NCBI GenBank assembly: GCA_022592435.1
Contig: JABYQS010000245.1
Coordinates: 1 to 45,779 of the forward strand
Length of the DNA: 45,779 nt
Reading direction: 5' to 3'
From: Cerioporus squamosus
Lineage: Eukaryota; Basidiomycota; Agaricomycetes; Polyporales; Polyporaceae
The notes below the pieces were generated by a model. That model did not search any database. It saw nothing but the letters and a program-made list of their open reading frames with translations, and was not told the DNA's origin. The translations under genes were made by a program, and so were the position numbers. This document shows positions 31,994 through 42,432 of this stretch, piece by piece (positions within the stretch are counted from its first letter, which is position 1; each line of letters opens with the position of its first letter).

Positions 31994-34070
31994 ATGTCCA
32001 TGAACATTTTCGGTGCAGAGGTGCGTCTCTTGCACTTGCGCTCCTGCCCGCTGCTCACCCGCACTACAGGCGACAGAGGAAAAGGCCGAGAATGCTCGTC
32101 TCGCGTCCTTCGTCGGTGCCCTCGCCCTCGGCGATCTCGTCAAATCCACTCTTGGCCCCAAGGGCATGAACAAGATCCTTCAGTCCGGCTCTTCCGGCGA
32201 GATCAACGTGACCAACGATGGCGCAACGATTCTCAAGTCCATCCAGCTCGACAATGCCGCCGCCAAGATCCTCGTTAACATCTCCAAGGTTCAGGACGAT
32301 GAGGTCGGAGACGGGACGACGAGTGTCTGCGTGCTGGCTGCGGAGCTCTTGCGGGAGGCAGAGAAGCTCATTTCGCAGAGGATACATCCACAAACCATCA
32401 TCGAGGGTTACAGGATAGCGAGCGCGGCTGCGCTCAAGGCTTTGGAAAAGGCTGCGACAGACAACAGGTGCGTTCCAATCATCTAAAATACCCATGCGGG
32501 TCACATATACGTTCGCCTCTGTCCAGCGCCGATCCTGCACGCTTCAGACAAGACCTGCTTAACATTGCACGGACGACCCTGTCCTCGAAAGTCCTCTCTC
32601 AGGACAAGGACTACTTCGCCAATCTTGCCGTTGATGCCGTTCTCCGACTTAAGGTTCGCGCTCGTGCGCTCATGATATATCCTTCGGCGATTCATCTCTG
32701 AGTCTATCTAGGGCTCGACAGATCTGGAGCACATCCAAATCATCAAGAAGGCCGGTGGCAAGCTCACCGACTCGTATCTCGATGAGGGTATGATCGGGCA
32801 GTTGAGTTGTGCTACTGCGACTAATGACGCGTCGTTCAGGCTTCATCCTTGACAAAACTATTGGCACAAACTGCCCCAAGCGGTTAGAGAACGCGAACAT
32901 TCTCATCGCCAATACATGTAGGGCTTTTTGTTCTCCAGATATGTTCGGGACTCTGACTGCAACTGCAAATGCCCTTTGAAGCCATGGACACGGACAAGAT
33001 CAAGGTCTTCGGTGCGCGTATCAAGGTGGACAGCACTGGCAAGCTGGCTGAGCTCGAGCGCGCCGAGAAGGTACCGTCCGGTGTCCTCTAGTCCGATGTT
33101 CCTGCTCACACCGGCTACAGGAGAAGATGAAGGCCAAGGTCGACGCGATTGCTGCCCATGGCATCAACTGCTTCGTCAACCGCCAACTCATCTACAACTA
33201 CCCGGAGTCGCTGCTCGCCGAGAAAGGTATCCTCACCATTGAGCACGCAGACTTTGAGGGCGTTGAACGGCTCGCACTCGTCACTGGCGGCGAGATTGCA
33301 AGCACGTTCGATCACCCCGAGCTCGTGAAGCTTGGACGGTGTGAACTAATCGAGGAGATCATGATCGGTGAAGACAAGGTGCGCGTGACTCGCTGACCCT
33401 CTTGCATACTCAATCTCATTGACCATATCATATATACAGCTGATCAAGTTCTCCGGGGTCGCGGCTGGGGAAGCATGCACTGTCGTTCTACGAGGGTCGA
33501 CGAACCAGATGATCGACGAGGCAGAGCGGTCACTACACGACGCGCTCTCAGTTCTCTCGCAGACGGTCAAGGAGACGCGCATCGTGCTGGGCGGCGGTTG
33601 CTCGGAGATGCTCATGAGCTGTGCGGTGGAGGAGGAGGCACGCAAGGTGCAGGGCAAGAAGGCGATCGCGGCGGAGGCATTCGCACGGGCGCTGAGGATG
33701 ATCCCTACCATCCTCTCGGACAACGCGGGCTACGACTCGTCCGACCTCGTCGCCAAGCTCCGTGCTGCGCACTACGAGGGCAAGAGCGACGCTGGTCTTG
33801 GTAAGTCCTGCGCGTTCCGCAGGTGTTCTCTGTTACTCACCGCGGAATATAGACATGAACGAGGGGACTATTGGCTCGATGGTTAAGCTTGGGGTGACCG
33901 AGAGCTACAAGCTGAAGAGCCAGGTGGTCATCAGTGCCAGCGAGGCTGCTGAGATGATCCTGCGGTAAGTGACGAGCCTTCCTCTATTCGAATAGCTGAT
34001 GCTGACTGTTCTCCTGTCCAGCGTCGACGACATCTTGAGGGCAGCGCCGCGGAGAAGAGAAGCTGTATAG
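31994..34070 (+). CDS. CCT2: T-complex protein 1 subunit beta (cytosolic chaperonin CCT2)
   Basis: The beta subunit of the eight-membered TRiC/CCT ring folds actin, tubulin and other proteins with ATP in the cytosol. Ten exons (31994-32020, 32070-32467, 32527-32653, 32712-32787, 32840-32917, 32982-33070, 33121-33378, 33440-33800, 33853-33964, 34022-34070) join in correct phase to 524 residues, close to the yeast length. The start [20 protein letters not shown] is diagnostic of the beta subunit. [21 protein letters not shown] and GDGTTS (about residue 89) form the ATP site. [19 protein letters not shown] and [11 protein letters not shown] belong to the equatorial/intermediate domains, and [19 protein letters not shown] is near the C-terminus. 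The first exon is only 27 nt. It is divergent from PMT1 and lies 238 bp upstream of eIF5B on the same strand. Confidence 0.96.
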
Positions 34071-34308
34071 TAGTAGTCCACACCCAATGTATATTGATAC
34101 AAGCACGCTGCAATCTTCATCTTAGTGATACTTACATAGCTGCTTCGGGGCAAGTTTGTGCGATCGGAGCTTGACTCGTGGAAGCGCCGGAGATCGGGGC
34201 CGGCGGTGCGGCACGTCCGCACGAAAAGTGGGTCTCGTCTCAGCCGTCTGTGCGCGACCACCATCTCTCTCGTCCTACACTTTCATACCCTCTCTCAGAC
34301 CGCACATT

Positions 34309-37300
34309 ATGGCTCCGAAGAACAAGGGAAAGAAGGCCAAGAAGCAGCCCGGCGACTGGGACGATTCAGATGATGACTTCAAGGGCAAGGGTATCGCACT
34401 CGGTGTCGAGGACACCCCCGCCGCCGAGGACGAGGAAGAAGACTTTGGGGGATTGATGGTGAGCAATGCTGTTTTTGATTACCTTGCATCCCCTCACATG
34501 AGGCGTAGTCGGTCATCTCAAGAGCGAAAGGCAAGAAGGGCAAGAAGGCAGGCTTTTCCGCCTTCGCTGCTCTCGAAGCGGAGGAACCCCCCGCCGCCGA
34601 TGATGATGAGGAAACTACTGGAGGTCTTATGGTGAGTCATTATGTTATGTTCCTGGTTTACATCCGCTGATCGTGCCCTATACCCTAGTCTGTAATCCCC
34701 AAAGCTCAGAAGGCGGACACCCCGCCCGAGAAAGCACCATCCCCCTCCCCACAACCGGCAGAAACGCAACAGGAAGATGAGGCGGACGAGGGCGATGAAG
34801 ACGGTGGTCCTAAGATTCTGTCGAAGAAGCAGAAGGAGAAGCTAAAGAAGGAGCGAGAAAAGGTGCGTCCCAATGTCTCCTCAGTTGGCATGCGTGCAAG
34901 AAACTCATCCTTCCCACTAACCCCAGGCGAAGAAGAAGGCTCAAGCGGCCGCGAAGAAGTCTACACAACCAGACCGCGCGGAGGATGCTGCCCCTGCCCC
35001 TGCCCCTGCCCCAGCCGAGCCTGCGCCTGCTGCCACGCCCGCGGCCGCGGCCGCTGACGGTGGTGACGAAGACGACGAGGAAGGCGGAGGCGGGGGAGGG
35101 GGCGATGCGAAGAAGAAGAAGAAAAAGAAAAAGGCGAAGAAGGAGGAGGAACCAGCCCCTGCTCCTGCAGCAGCCAAGAAGAAGGGCGGCGCAGGCATCA
35201 GTGCGCTGAAGGCGATGATGGAGGAGAAGAAGCGGCTGGAGGAGGAGGCTCGAAGACGAGAGGAGGAGGAGCGCAAGAGGATCGAGGAGGAGGAGAGGAG
35301 GGCGGAGGAGGAGGAACGCCGGAAAGAAGAGGAGAAGCAAAGGAAGAAGCAGAAAGAGAAGGTGTGTATGCTGCGCTCGTCAATGGAAGATGTATATGCG
35401 TGCTCATCAACTGTCCTACATCAGGAAAAGCGTGAGATCGCGAAGAAAGAGGGTCGGTTGCTCACCAAGAAACAGAAGGAGGAGCAACGCGCTGCCGAAC
35501 TGCGAAAGCAGGCTCTGCTCGCGTCAGGCGTGCAAATCGAGGGTCTGCAGCAACATGGGGACACGCCGCGACCTAAGAAGGTCGTCTACGACAGTCGCAA
35601 GAAGAAGAAAGGGCCTACGAGCGCGGCGGGCAGCAGCCACCCCGGCACTCGCGATTCATCTCCCGTGCGCGAGCAGCCCGCAACGCCTATACCGGAGCCA
35701 CAGCCCGAACCCACTCCTGCTGCTGCTACGACGTCGTCGCCAGCGGCCGAGGAGGAAGCCAAAGACGACTGGGAGGCGAGCAGCGACGAGGAGAACAAGG
35801 ATGGTGTGAAGGACTCCTGGGACCAGAGTAGCGAGGACGAGGAGGCTCCGAAGGCACCTCCGTCTGCGAAGGCGGCTCCTGCGAACGGCTCCGCGAAGCC
35901 TGCAACCCCTGCGAAGGGCGCTACTGCTAAGGCTGCTGCGAAGGATGCCCCCGCCAAGGCGGAGAAACCGAAGGTCCCTGCACCTCCCACCAAAGCTGCT
36001 GGTGCACCGGCGACGCCCGCAAACGGTGCCGCCAAGGCTCAACCCAAGAAGGAGGAGGAGTCTTCGGAAGAGGAATCGTCTGACGAGGACTCGGATTCGG
36101 ATGACTCCTCGGACGAGGATAGCTCGGACGAGTCCGACGCTGGCATGACTCAAGTGCAACGCATGGCCGCACAGAAGAAGGCGGAGGCAGCAGCGCGACG
36201 CCAGAAGGCTCATGAGGCGGCTTTGGCAGCGCGTAACAAGGATGACCTCCGCAGCCCCATCTGCTGTATTCTGGGACATGTCGATACCGGTAAGACGAAG
36301 CTCTTGGACAAGGTGAGTCGCCTTATCGGACGTCGTCAGCTGCATACTGAAGTAGACCTTCATCTGGCTAGATCCGTCAAACAAACGTGCAAGAGGGCGA
36401 AGCGGGAGGTATCACGCAGCAGATTGGTGCAACGTACTTCCCAGTGGAGGCCATCAAGACCAAGACGGCTGTCTTGAACAAGGACGGCAAGCAGGAGTAC
36501 AAGATCCCGGGTCTCTTGGTCATTGACACACCTGGGCACGAGTCGTTCACGAATTTGCGGACTCGTGGTAGTTCGTTGTGTAACATCGCCATTCTCGTCG
36601 TGGATATCATGGTACGCCCCGTTTCGACGCTTTCCTGACTGGCAGTTGCCTTACCAGCATTATCCAGCACGGTCTCGAACCCCAGACGCTGGAGTCTCTG
36701 CGCCTCCTCCGTGACCGCAAGACGCCCTTCATCGTTGCGCTGAACAAGATCGACCGTATCTACGGGTGGGAGCCAATTCCCGACAACGATTTCCGCAGTT
36801 CGCTTGAGAAGCAGAAGCGTCCGGTGCAACGCCAGTTCGAGGACATGACCAAGAAGATCATCGTCGCGTTCGCCGAGCAGGGTCTCAACGCAGTGCTCTA
36901 CTACGAGAACAAGAGCTTCGCCCGCAATGTTTCCATCGTGCCCACCTCGGCCGTCACGGGCGAGGGTGTCCCCGACATGATCATGCTCCTCGTCAACCTC
37001 ACTCAGCAACGTATGAGCGACCGGCTGATGTACCTGTCCGAGCTTGAGTGTACGGTGCTTGAGGTAAAGGTCATCGAGGGTCTCGGTACGACTATCGATG
37101 TTGTGTTGTCGAACGGTATCCTCCACGAGGGAGACAAGATCGTGGTCTGCGGTCTCAACGGTCCCATCGTCACGCAAGTTCGTGCTCTGCTGACACCGCA
37201 ACCACTACGGGAACTGCGTATTAAGGTAAGATCTACTGGGGCTGTTCTCGGTTGCAGTCGCTCACAACCACCGTCTGCAGTCTGCCTACGTGCACCACAA

Positions 37301-38445
37301 GGAGGTTAAGGCCGCCCTCGGTGTCAAGATCGTTGCTCCCGACCTGGAGAAGGCCATCGCCGGTTCCCGACTACTTGTCTGCGGCCCAGACGACGACGAG
37401 GAAGAATTGATGGACGAGGTCATGTCCGACCTGACATCGCTGCTCAACTCTATCGACAAGTCCGGTCGCGGTGTATGCGTGCAAGCGAGCACCCTTGGTT
37501 CGCTGGAGGCGCTCCTGGACTTCCTGAAGACAAGCAAGATTCCGGTATCAGGCATCAACATCGGTCCAGTGCACAAGAAGGACGTCATGCGAGCGGCAAC
37601 GATGCTTGAGAAGGCCAAGGAGCTTGCATGTATCCTTTGCTTCGACGTCCCCGTCGACAAGGATGCTGAGAGGCTGGCGGAGGAGATGGGCATCCGACTG
37701 TTCAAGGGTAAGTGCTGCTGTGCCTCACGCGGGAGCGCGATCTCACCCCATGTACAGCGGACATCATCTACCACCTGTTCGACGCATTCACCGCGTACAA
37801 CAACGAGATCACGGAGGCGAAGAGGCGGGACGCAGCTCCTCAAGCTGTCTGGCCGTGTCGACTGAAGATCATCGCCGTGTTCGCCAAGCGAGATCCTATC
37901 ATTCTCGGTGTGGATATCCTCGACGGCACTCTGCGCGTTGGTACCCCGCTTTGCGTTGTCAAGGTCGATCCAGAGACGCAAAAGAAGGAGATCATCGACT
38001 TGGGCAAGGTCACCTCGCTCGAGATCAACCACAAGTCGTTCGACGTACGTTGTCCATGCAACTGACTCGACGCGCGTAATGACACACGCTGATCCCATAC
38101 AATGTAGATCGTCAAGAAGTCGCAAGCCGGTGGTGGTGTTGCCGTCAAGATCGAGCACGCCGTGTACCAGTCTGCGAAGATGTATGGCCGACACTTCGAC
38201 GAGAAGGACGAGCTTTACTCGCACATCACACGGCAAAGTATCGATGTGCTGAAGGTACGTTACTCTCATACGCTGTCTCGCTAGATCTTGTTCTCACTGG
38301 TTCGTCTTCAGTCCTCGTTCAAGACCGATGTGTCGAACGAAGAATGGCTGCTCATCAAGGCGCTCAAGCCTGTAAGTACTCTCGATGCGCTCACGATAAT
38401 GGCCAATTGTCTAACTCTGTACCATAGCGACTGAACATCCAGTGA
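34309..38445 (+). CDS. FUN12: translation initiation factor eIF5B (GTPase)
   Basis: It is the IF2-like GTPase that joins the 60S subunit to the 40S initiation complex. Twelve exons (34309-34458, 34509-34631, 34689-34862, 34927-35361, 35425-36312, 36372-36611, 36668-37225, 37281-37707, 37758-38044, 38108-38254, 38312-38371, 38428-38445) give 1168 aa, within the range of yeast and human forms. The N-terminal ~570 residues are disordered and charged: Lys-rich, Ala/Pro-rich and a long Glu/Arg helix near 34927-35361. The G domain has [12 protein letters not shown] (about residue 579), [26 protein letters not shown] (about 696) and SAVTGEG. Domain II ([10 protein letters not shown]), domain III ([13 protein letters not shown]) and domain IV ([29 protein letters not shown]) follow. 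Two early exons end in GGLM before a VIP/VIS start, an internal repeat. The last exon encodes only RLNIQ. Confidence 0.96.
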
Positions 38446-38963
38446 AAGGGATTTTCTTCTCATGTTTGTACGAAGTGTATAGTGATTCTGTATCGATGGC
38501 AATCTGCGCAGGGTGCCTGGGGTGGGAAGGCACGTACCTCATAACATGCTGTATTTATACGCAAGGTGGCTTTGCTCTGCATTGGTCCTGTTCCTCTCGA
38601 CGCATCTGTTCTGCAAGTAGTGGCCGCCGCTACGTGCATGCATTCCGTGAGGACTGGGGGCAAAACAAGCGACGCATTCATGTCATCATGGCATATGCCG
38701 GGTTGAAAGACACCAGGGCAGCCGGGCTCTCGAGGAGTGCGTACGTACCTATCTTCTCGCACGGTCTATGGGGCTCCCATGAGATGCCCCTCATGCACCG
38801 TGCCTCGGGACGTCTGGCCTCGAACCGTATATCCACAGCGAACGATCATGCGACAGAACTCAGTGGTCACTACGCAGGTCAGACTGGGGCCTCAAGACGA
38901 CTTTTTGAGAGCCATTGACAGTCAGGCAGGGATGTCCGACATGTAAGGTGTGGAATATACTGT
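38446..38963. other. 3' flank of eIF5B, no gene seen
   Basis: A 158-codon frame at 38442-38918 overlaps the eIF5B stop and has no recognisable domain; I regard it as chance. The stretch ends at the target site of a MITE. Confidence 0.4.
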
Positions 38964-38966
38964 AAT

Positions 38967-39440
38967 AGTCGTCCTCAATTCTCATAGTTTAGTTTGAGCG
39001 CAGATTCTGGGTGCACGGAAAAGGAAGGACACGAGGTGATGGGAACCCGACAATCAAACGCCACGGGCAGGTCCTCCTCGAGATTACTCCATTATTCTGG
39101 GTGCCAATGGGCGGAGTTCTCTGAGGGGATACTCTCAAGTACTCTACAGTGAGTGAATATCGTCGATTTCGCGACTGAAAATACCTCAGAGGACTCCCTC
39201 AGTACTGTCAAGTCTACTGGGAGTGAAACGACCCTCTTTCATGCGGATACGGGACATTCATGCAGATACGGGCAGAAGGTGATTTGAAGTCCGCCGCACA
39301 CAACCCCAGCATAGGGTCAGAAACAGCGAGACTTCTCCCCAGGCACATGCAGTTCCCGTCAGTGCGATCACCTCATGGCCTTCCTGTTTCGTCCACCCAG
39401 CATCTACACTCAAACTAAACTATCAGAATTGAGGACGACT
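38967..39440. mobile_element. Harbinger-derived MITE (474 bp)
   Basis: The ends are AGTCGTCCTCAATTCTCATA and its inverted counterpart, the same as the element at 16442-20286, with the flanking triplet AAT on both sides (38964-38966, 39441-39443). The subterminal block near 39015-39045 (GGAAAAGGAAGGACACGAGG) also matches 16490-16520. An inverted version lies near 39365-39395, so the inverted repeats extend to roughly 75 bp. It carries no gene. Confidence 0.9.
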
Positions 39441-39666
39441 AATGTGAGTGCGTGGGGCGGTGTCGGTGGTTGAAGGACGCGGGACATAAGATCCGGTACA
39501 GGATTCACTGAGTTCGGAATCTACGTAGAACGGTACCTGGTTGCAACATTTTGTCTCGTGTGCGACTCTGCTAGTACTAGTCTTCGAAGGTCCGTCCAAC
39601 GTTAGCAGGCGTCGTGGTCATCAAAGAGTCCAAGCACACGAGGAACGTGCCTGATCGTGAGGGACG

Positions 39667-41483
39667 TCAAAAGGGATTACCAACCATCCAAAACGCATCT
39701 TCTACTTCCAACTCCGGGCCATACTGGGGAAATATACTGGTGAAGACTTCGCACCACAAGCGGTATCCTGCTCTCAGATAGAGCGCGTTCGTGTAATCCC
39801 AGTACTCTGGGTACCATCCAGCGCACTCCCAGTCTATCCATCCCGATAAGCGACCATCATGTATGAGAAAGTTGTTGGGATAATTCTATTTGGAAACCCC
39901 GGTTCCTCAGTGAATCCCGGGTTCTGCGACTTATAATCGGCCAGTCGCTATTAGAGTGGGTTTCAAGGTCGGCCGGAAGTTAGGCGCCTGCCGGCTTGGA
40001 AGCGCCGGATCCAGATATGGTATGCGGTCCGCACCGTCGACGTCCTCCACGGCCAAGGCCTGGCGAGGACTGCAATATGTACTAGTCAAGTTCATTCAGT
40101 CTGCTTTTAATCGTACGCTGCTCTATCCCCCCATCTGTGTGGTTAGCCTCCACAGACCCGCATTGAGCCTCAGTTCCGGAACACTCAACCTTCCGGCTTT
40201 GCCGACTCCTGAGCCTTTCGACTTCTCAAGTCAATCTCAAGTCTTGAAACAGCTTGCTGCAGCTCGGAGGCGACTGCAAGGACAGTGATCAGTTAGGATA
40301 ATCAGCAACAGCTCCTGCAGACTTGTGTGTCGCTTGTGTGACCTTCATCATGATTAAACGTGCAATCGAGGTTGGGACAGTCCTCTCGGGCTACTCAGTC
40401 GAGACGGCTTTCGCCCCTTGTACTTAAGACACTGACATTGATTGCTTGTGTTCATGCCCGCTTCCTGATACACACTTAACACATACTCATGTAGTTTGAT
40501 ATAGCCCTTCTGAACTCTCATTTTGCTCTGCCTGGCAGCTTGCGCCTACCCTCAAGCTCCTCCCGAAGTTGCGCGTGCCTGGGTGGAAGGGCGACGTCAT
40601 ATGCCGGCGGTAGCCTGTTTGGGATAAAACGGAGCGCTTACCAGCCGGCCTCTCGGAGCCAGTTTGGAAACCTGGGTTGCGAGAAACCGGGTTTCCTAAT
40701 AGGCAACCTGGGTTCTGCGTGCACCCGGGGTTTCCAAATAGAATTATCCAAGTTGTTGGGGTGCAGGTCTGCGTGACTGAAGACCAGACAGTGTGGACGG
40801 GAACGAAGAATGTCGAGTTTGGCTTGGAGCCCCGCATGATGACGCTTGGGGATGGAGCGGAGGATGTAGTCGTACAGTTGGTCTTCCGTCTCGAATGGTC
40901 CGAAACAGCGATCGTGGCTTACCCGATAACAGTGGCAAGCGCTGCCATCGACGGAAGAGATTCGAGCAGTGGGGGGTAGGGGGATGGATTGGAGCTGGGA
41001 AAACCAGTCACGGAGGGTGGTTTCGAAGTTGTGCAATTGTTCCGATGACAAGTCATAGAGGGTTTGCGCCTCACCAAAGGAGACACCGGGAAGTCGAGTC
41101 ATGAGGATACAAGTTCCGTGAGCGTCCTGCAACGTGTCCAGCACCCAAGGAACGGGGATCGTGGTGTGTTGGGAAACTAGTTTCATGGCGGCCGCTTTGG
41201 TGCTCCTGACGCGAGGACCGTACTTCATGTACAAGTCGAACGGAAGGCGCTGAATGGTCCCTTGTGGAAATCCATACCAGCGCTGGCCGATGAAGGCAAG
41301 ACATCTGTAGGCAAGGATTCGGAGTCGACCAGGAGTGCAAAGCCACGCTTTCCACATAGCCTGAGCGACAGAAGTGAAGATATTCCGAGGGCTCAGGCTT
41401 GGGCATCCATCAGACTCGTAGTGACGTAGAACGTGAGCTTGCACACCAAGAAAATGTCGGCCTTTCATGTGGCTTCGTGACAT
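39667..41483 (-). pseudogene. APH-fold kinase-like gene split by a transposon
   Basis: On the minus strand an ATG at 41483 opens a frame that resembles fungal phosphotransferase (APH) family proteins of unknown substrate. YMKYGPRVRSTKAAAMKLV holds the phosphate-binding/Lys region, IPVPWVLDTLQDAHGTCILM the hinge, and LVFSHADLHPNNL (about 40785-40750) the H-x-D-x4-N catalytic loop. The Mutator-like insertion at 39878-40749 interrupts it exactly there. Beyond it, coding resumes at 39868 as NNFLIHDGRLSGWIDWECAG, with the DFG-equivalent Asp in IDWE, and continues through YWDYTNALYLRAGYRLW to a TGA at 39667-39669 (or into a further exon). Apart from the insertion the two parts look intact, so the disruption is recent. 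As it stands the product lacks its metal-binding half. Confidence 0.82.
39878..40749. mobile_element. Mutator-like non-autonomous element, copy 2 (872 bp), inside the APH gene
   Basis: It starts GGATAATTCTATTTGGAAAC and ends with the inverted sequence GTTTCCAAATAGAATTATCC. The 9-bp direct repeat AAGTTGTTG flanks it exactly (39869-39877 and 40750-40758). It shares its ends and the inner TTATAATCGGCCAGTC block with 21993-22975. No transposase is encoded. Confidence 0.92.
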
Positions 41484-41489
41484 CGCTGG

Positions 41490-41915
41490 AGGACATGTCG
41501 GATGAAGTCCTGCTAGGCAGTCATTGGAGTTAGTTGAGATATGGGCATGCTAGTGCCGTAGTCTAGTACATACGTGAACTTTGCCTTCAGAGATTGTATT
41601 GCAACTTTGGGGAAGACTGCTTATAGCGAGGTGGCGACAGATATCGACGAAGCCAAGAGTCAGGACGAGAACAGAGAACAGAGAACAGCACTCTAGAGTC
41701 GCCGGTCACCCGGCCAGGCGCTTCCTAGGGCGCAGCGCGCCCACGCCCACACAGGCCCACACAACCCCACACAAGCACACGGACTGTCGCGGCAAACGCT
41801 GCCGCTCGTGCCTGCCCCTCCCCCCTTCCTACTCTTCAGCATATGCCAGCATCAAGCCCGTTGCAAGACAGACAATGACCAATCATCAGGCCTCTATCCC
41901 ACCGTTCACTCACAC
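41490..41915. other. 5' flank of the APH-like gene, no gene seen
   Basis: C-rich words (CCCACAC repeats near 41740-41785) and short frames only. It may hold the promoter of the split kinase gene, but no core element stands out. Confidence 0.35.
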
Positions 41916-41917
41916 GG

Positions 41918-42130
41918 CATCAGTAAAGTGTGAAAAGTCTGAGAGCTCTGAGATTTCTTAAATTCAAATTCAGAGTTCACAGAGGTCTACAGACCTCAGA
42001 GCCATTCTCCACCATGGCAGAAAATGAATATTGATATGTTTGGAAAGAGGCCTCTGAGGTCTGTTCTGACCTCTGAGGATGTCTGTGGGAGAACTTTCAG
42101 AGTTCTCAGAGTTTTCACACTTTACTAATG
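41918..42130. mobile_element. palindromic MITE, copy 2 (about 213 bp)
   Basis: It begins CATCAGTAAAGTGTGAAAAG and ends with the inverted TTTTCACACTTTACTAATG; the interior is made of inverted CTCTGAG/GACCTCAGAG words. It is the reverse orientation of 27534-27748. TA dinucleotides inside the terminal repeat would fit a Tc1/mariner-type duplication, but the ends are not certain. Confidence 0.78.
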
Positions 42131-42432
42131 CACAGCCAGAGACAAGAAGCACCCTGGCTCTGGGATGGGCGGTGGTGCACAAGTTACAGTAATTAAGCAA
42201 CCAGCGTGGTGGAGGTTGGTCACCCGCACCCTGCTCTTTTGCCCGGCAGGTCTCATCTCCTGACCTCCCAAGGAGCAGTTTGAGTCTACTGTAGAGATCA
42301 GACGTTAGCGGCGGACGGTTTGGTGCGTGACAGCCTAGATGCATAGCGGCGGGGCGGCGGAAGAGCTTGTGACATGTGACATGGTCATACAGAGCGGCGG
42401 AACTAGGTAAGCGGCTAAGGACTTACTTACTA
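42131..42432. other. spacer before the pogo-like element
   Basis: No gene is recognisable. GCGGCTAAGG (about 42411) and an inverted GGAATTAGCCGC (about 42452) form a hairpin that spans the presumed element boundary. Confidence 0.35.

Noticed and set aside
34941..36035. Large minus-strand Ser/Leu/Phe-rich frames
   Set aside because: Reverse reading of the Lys/Glu/Ala-rich eIF5B N-terminus.
37286..38269. 327-codon minus-strand frame
   Set aside because: Antisense shadow of eIF5B domains II-IV, which are spliced, phase-consistent and clearly homologous.
38442..38918. 158-codon plus-strand frame after eIF5B
   Set aside because: It overlaps the spliced end of eIF5B, has no domain and no sign of conservation visible here.
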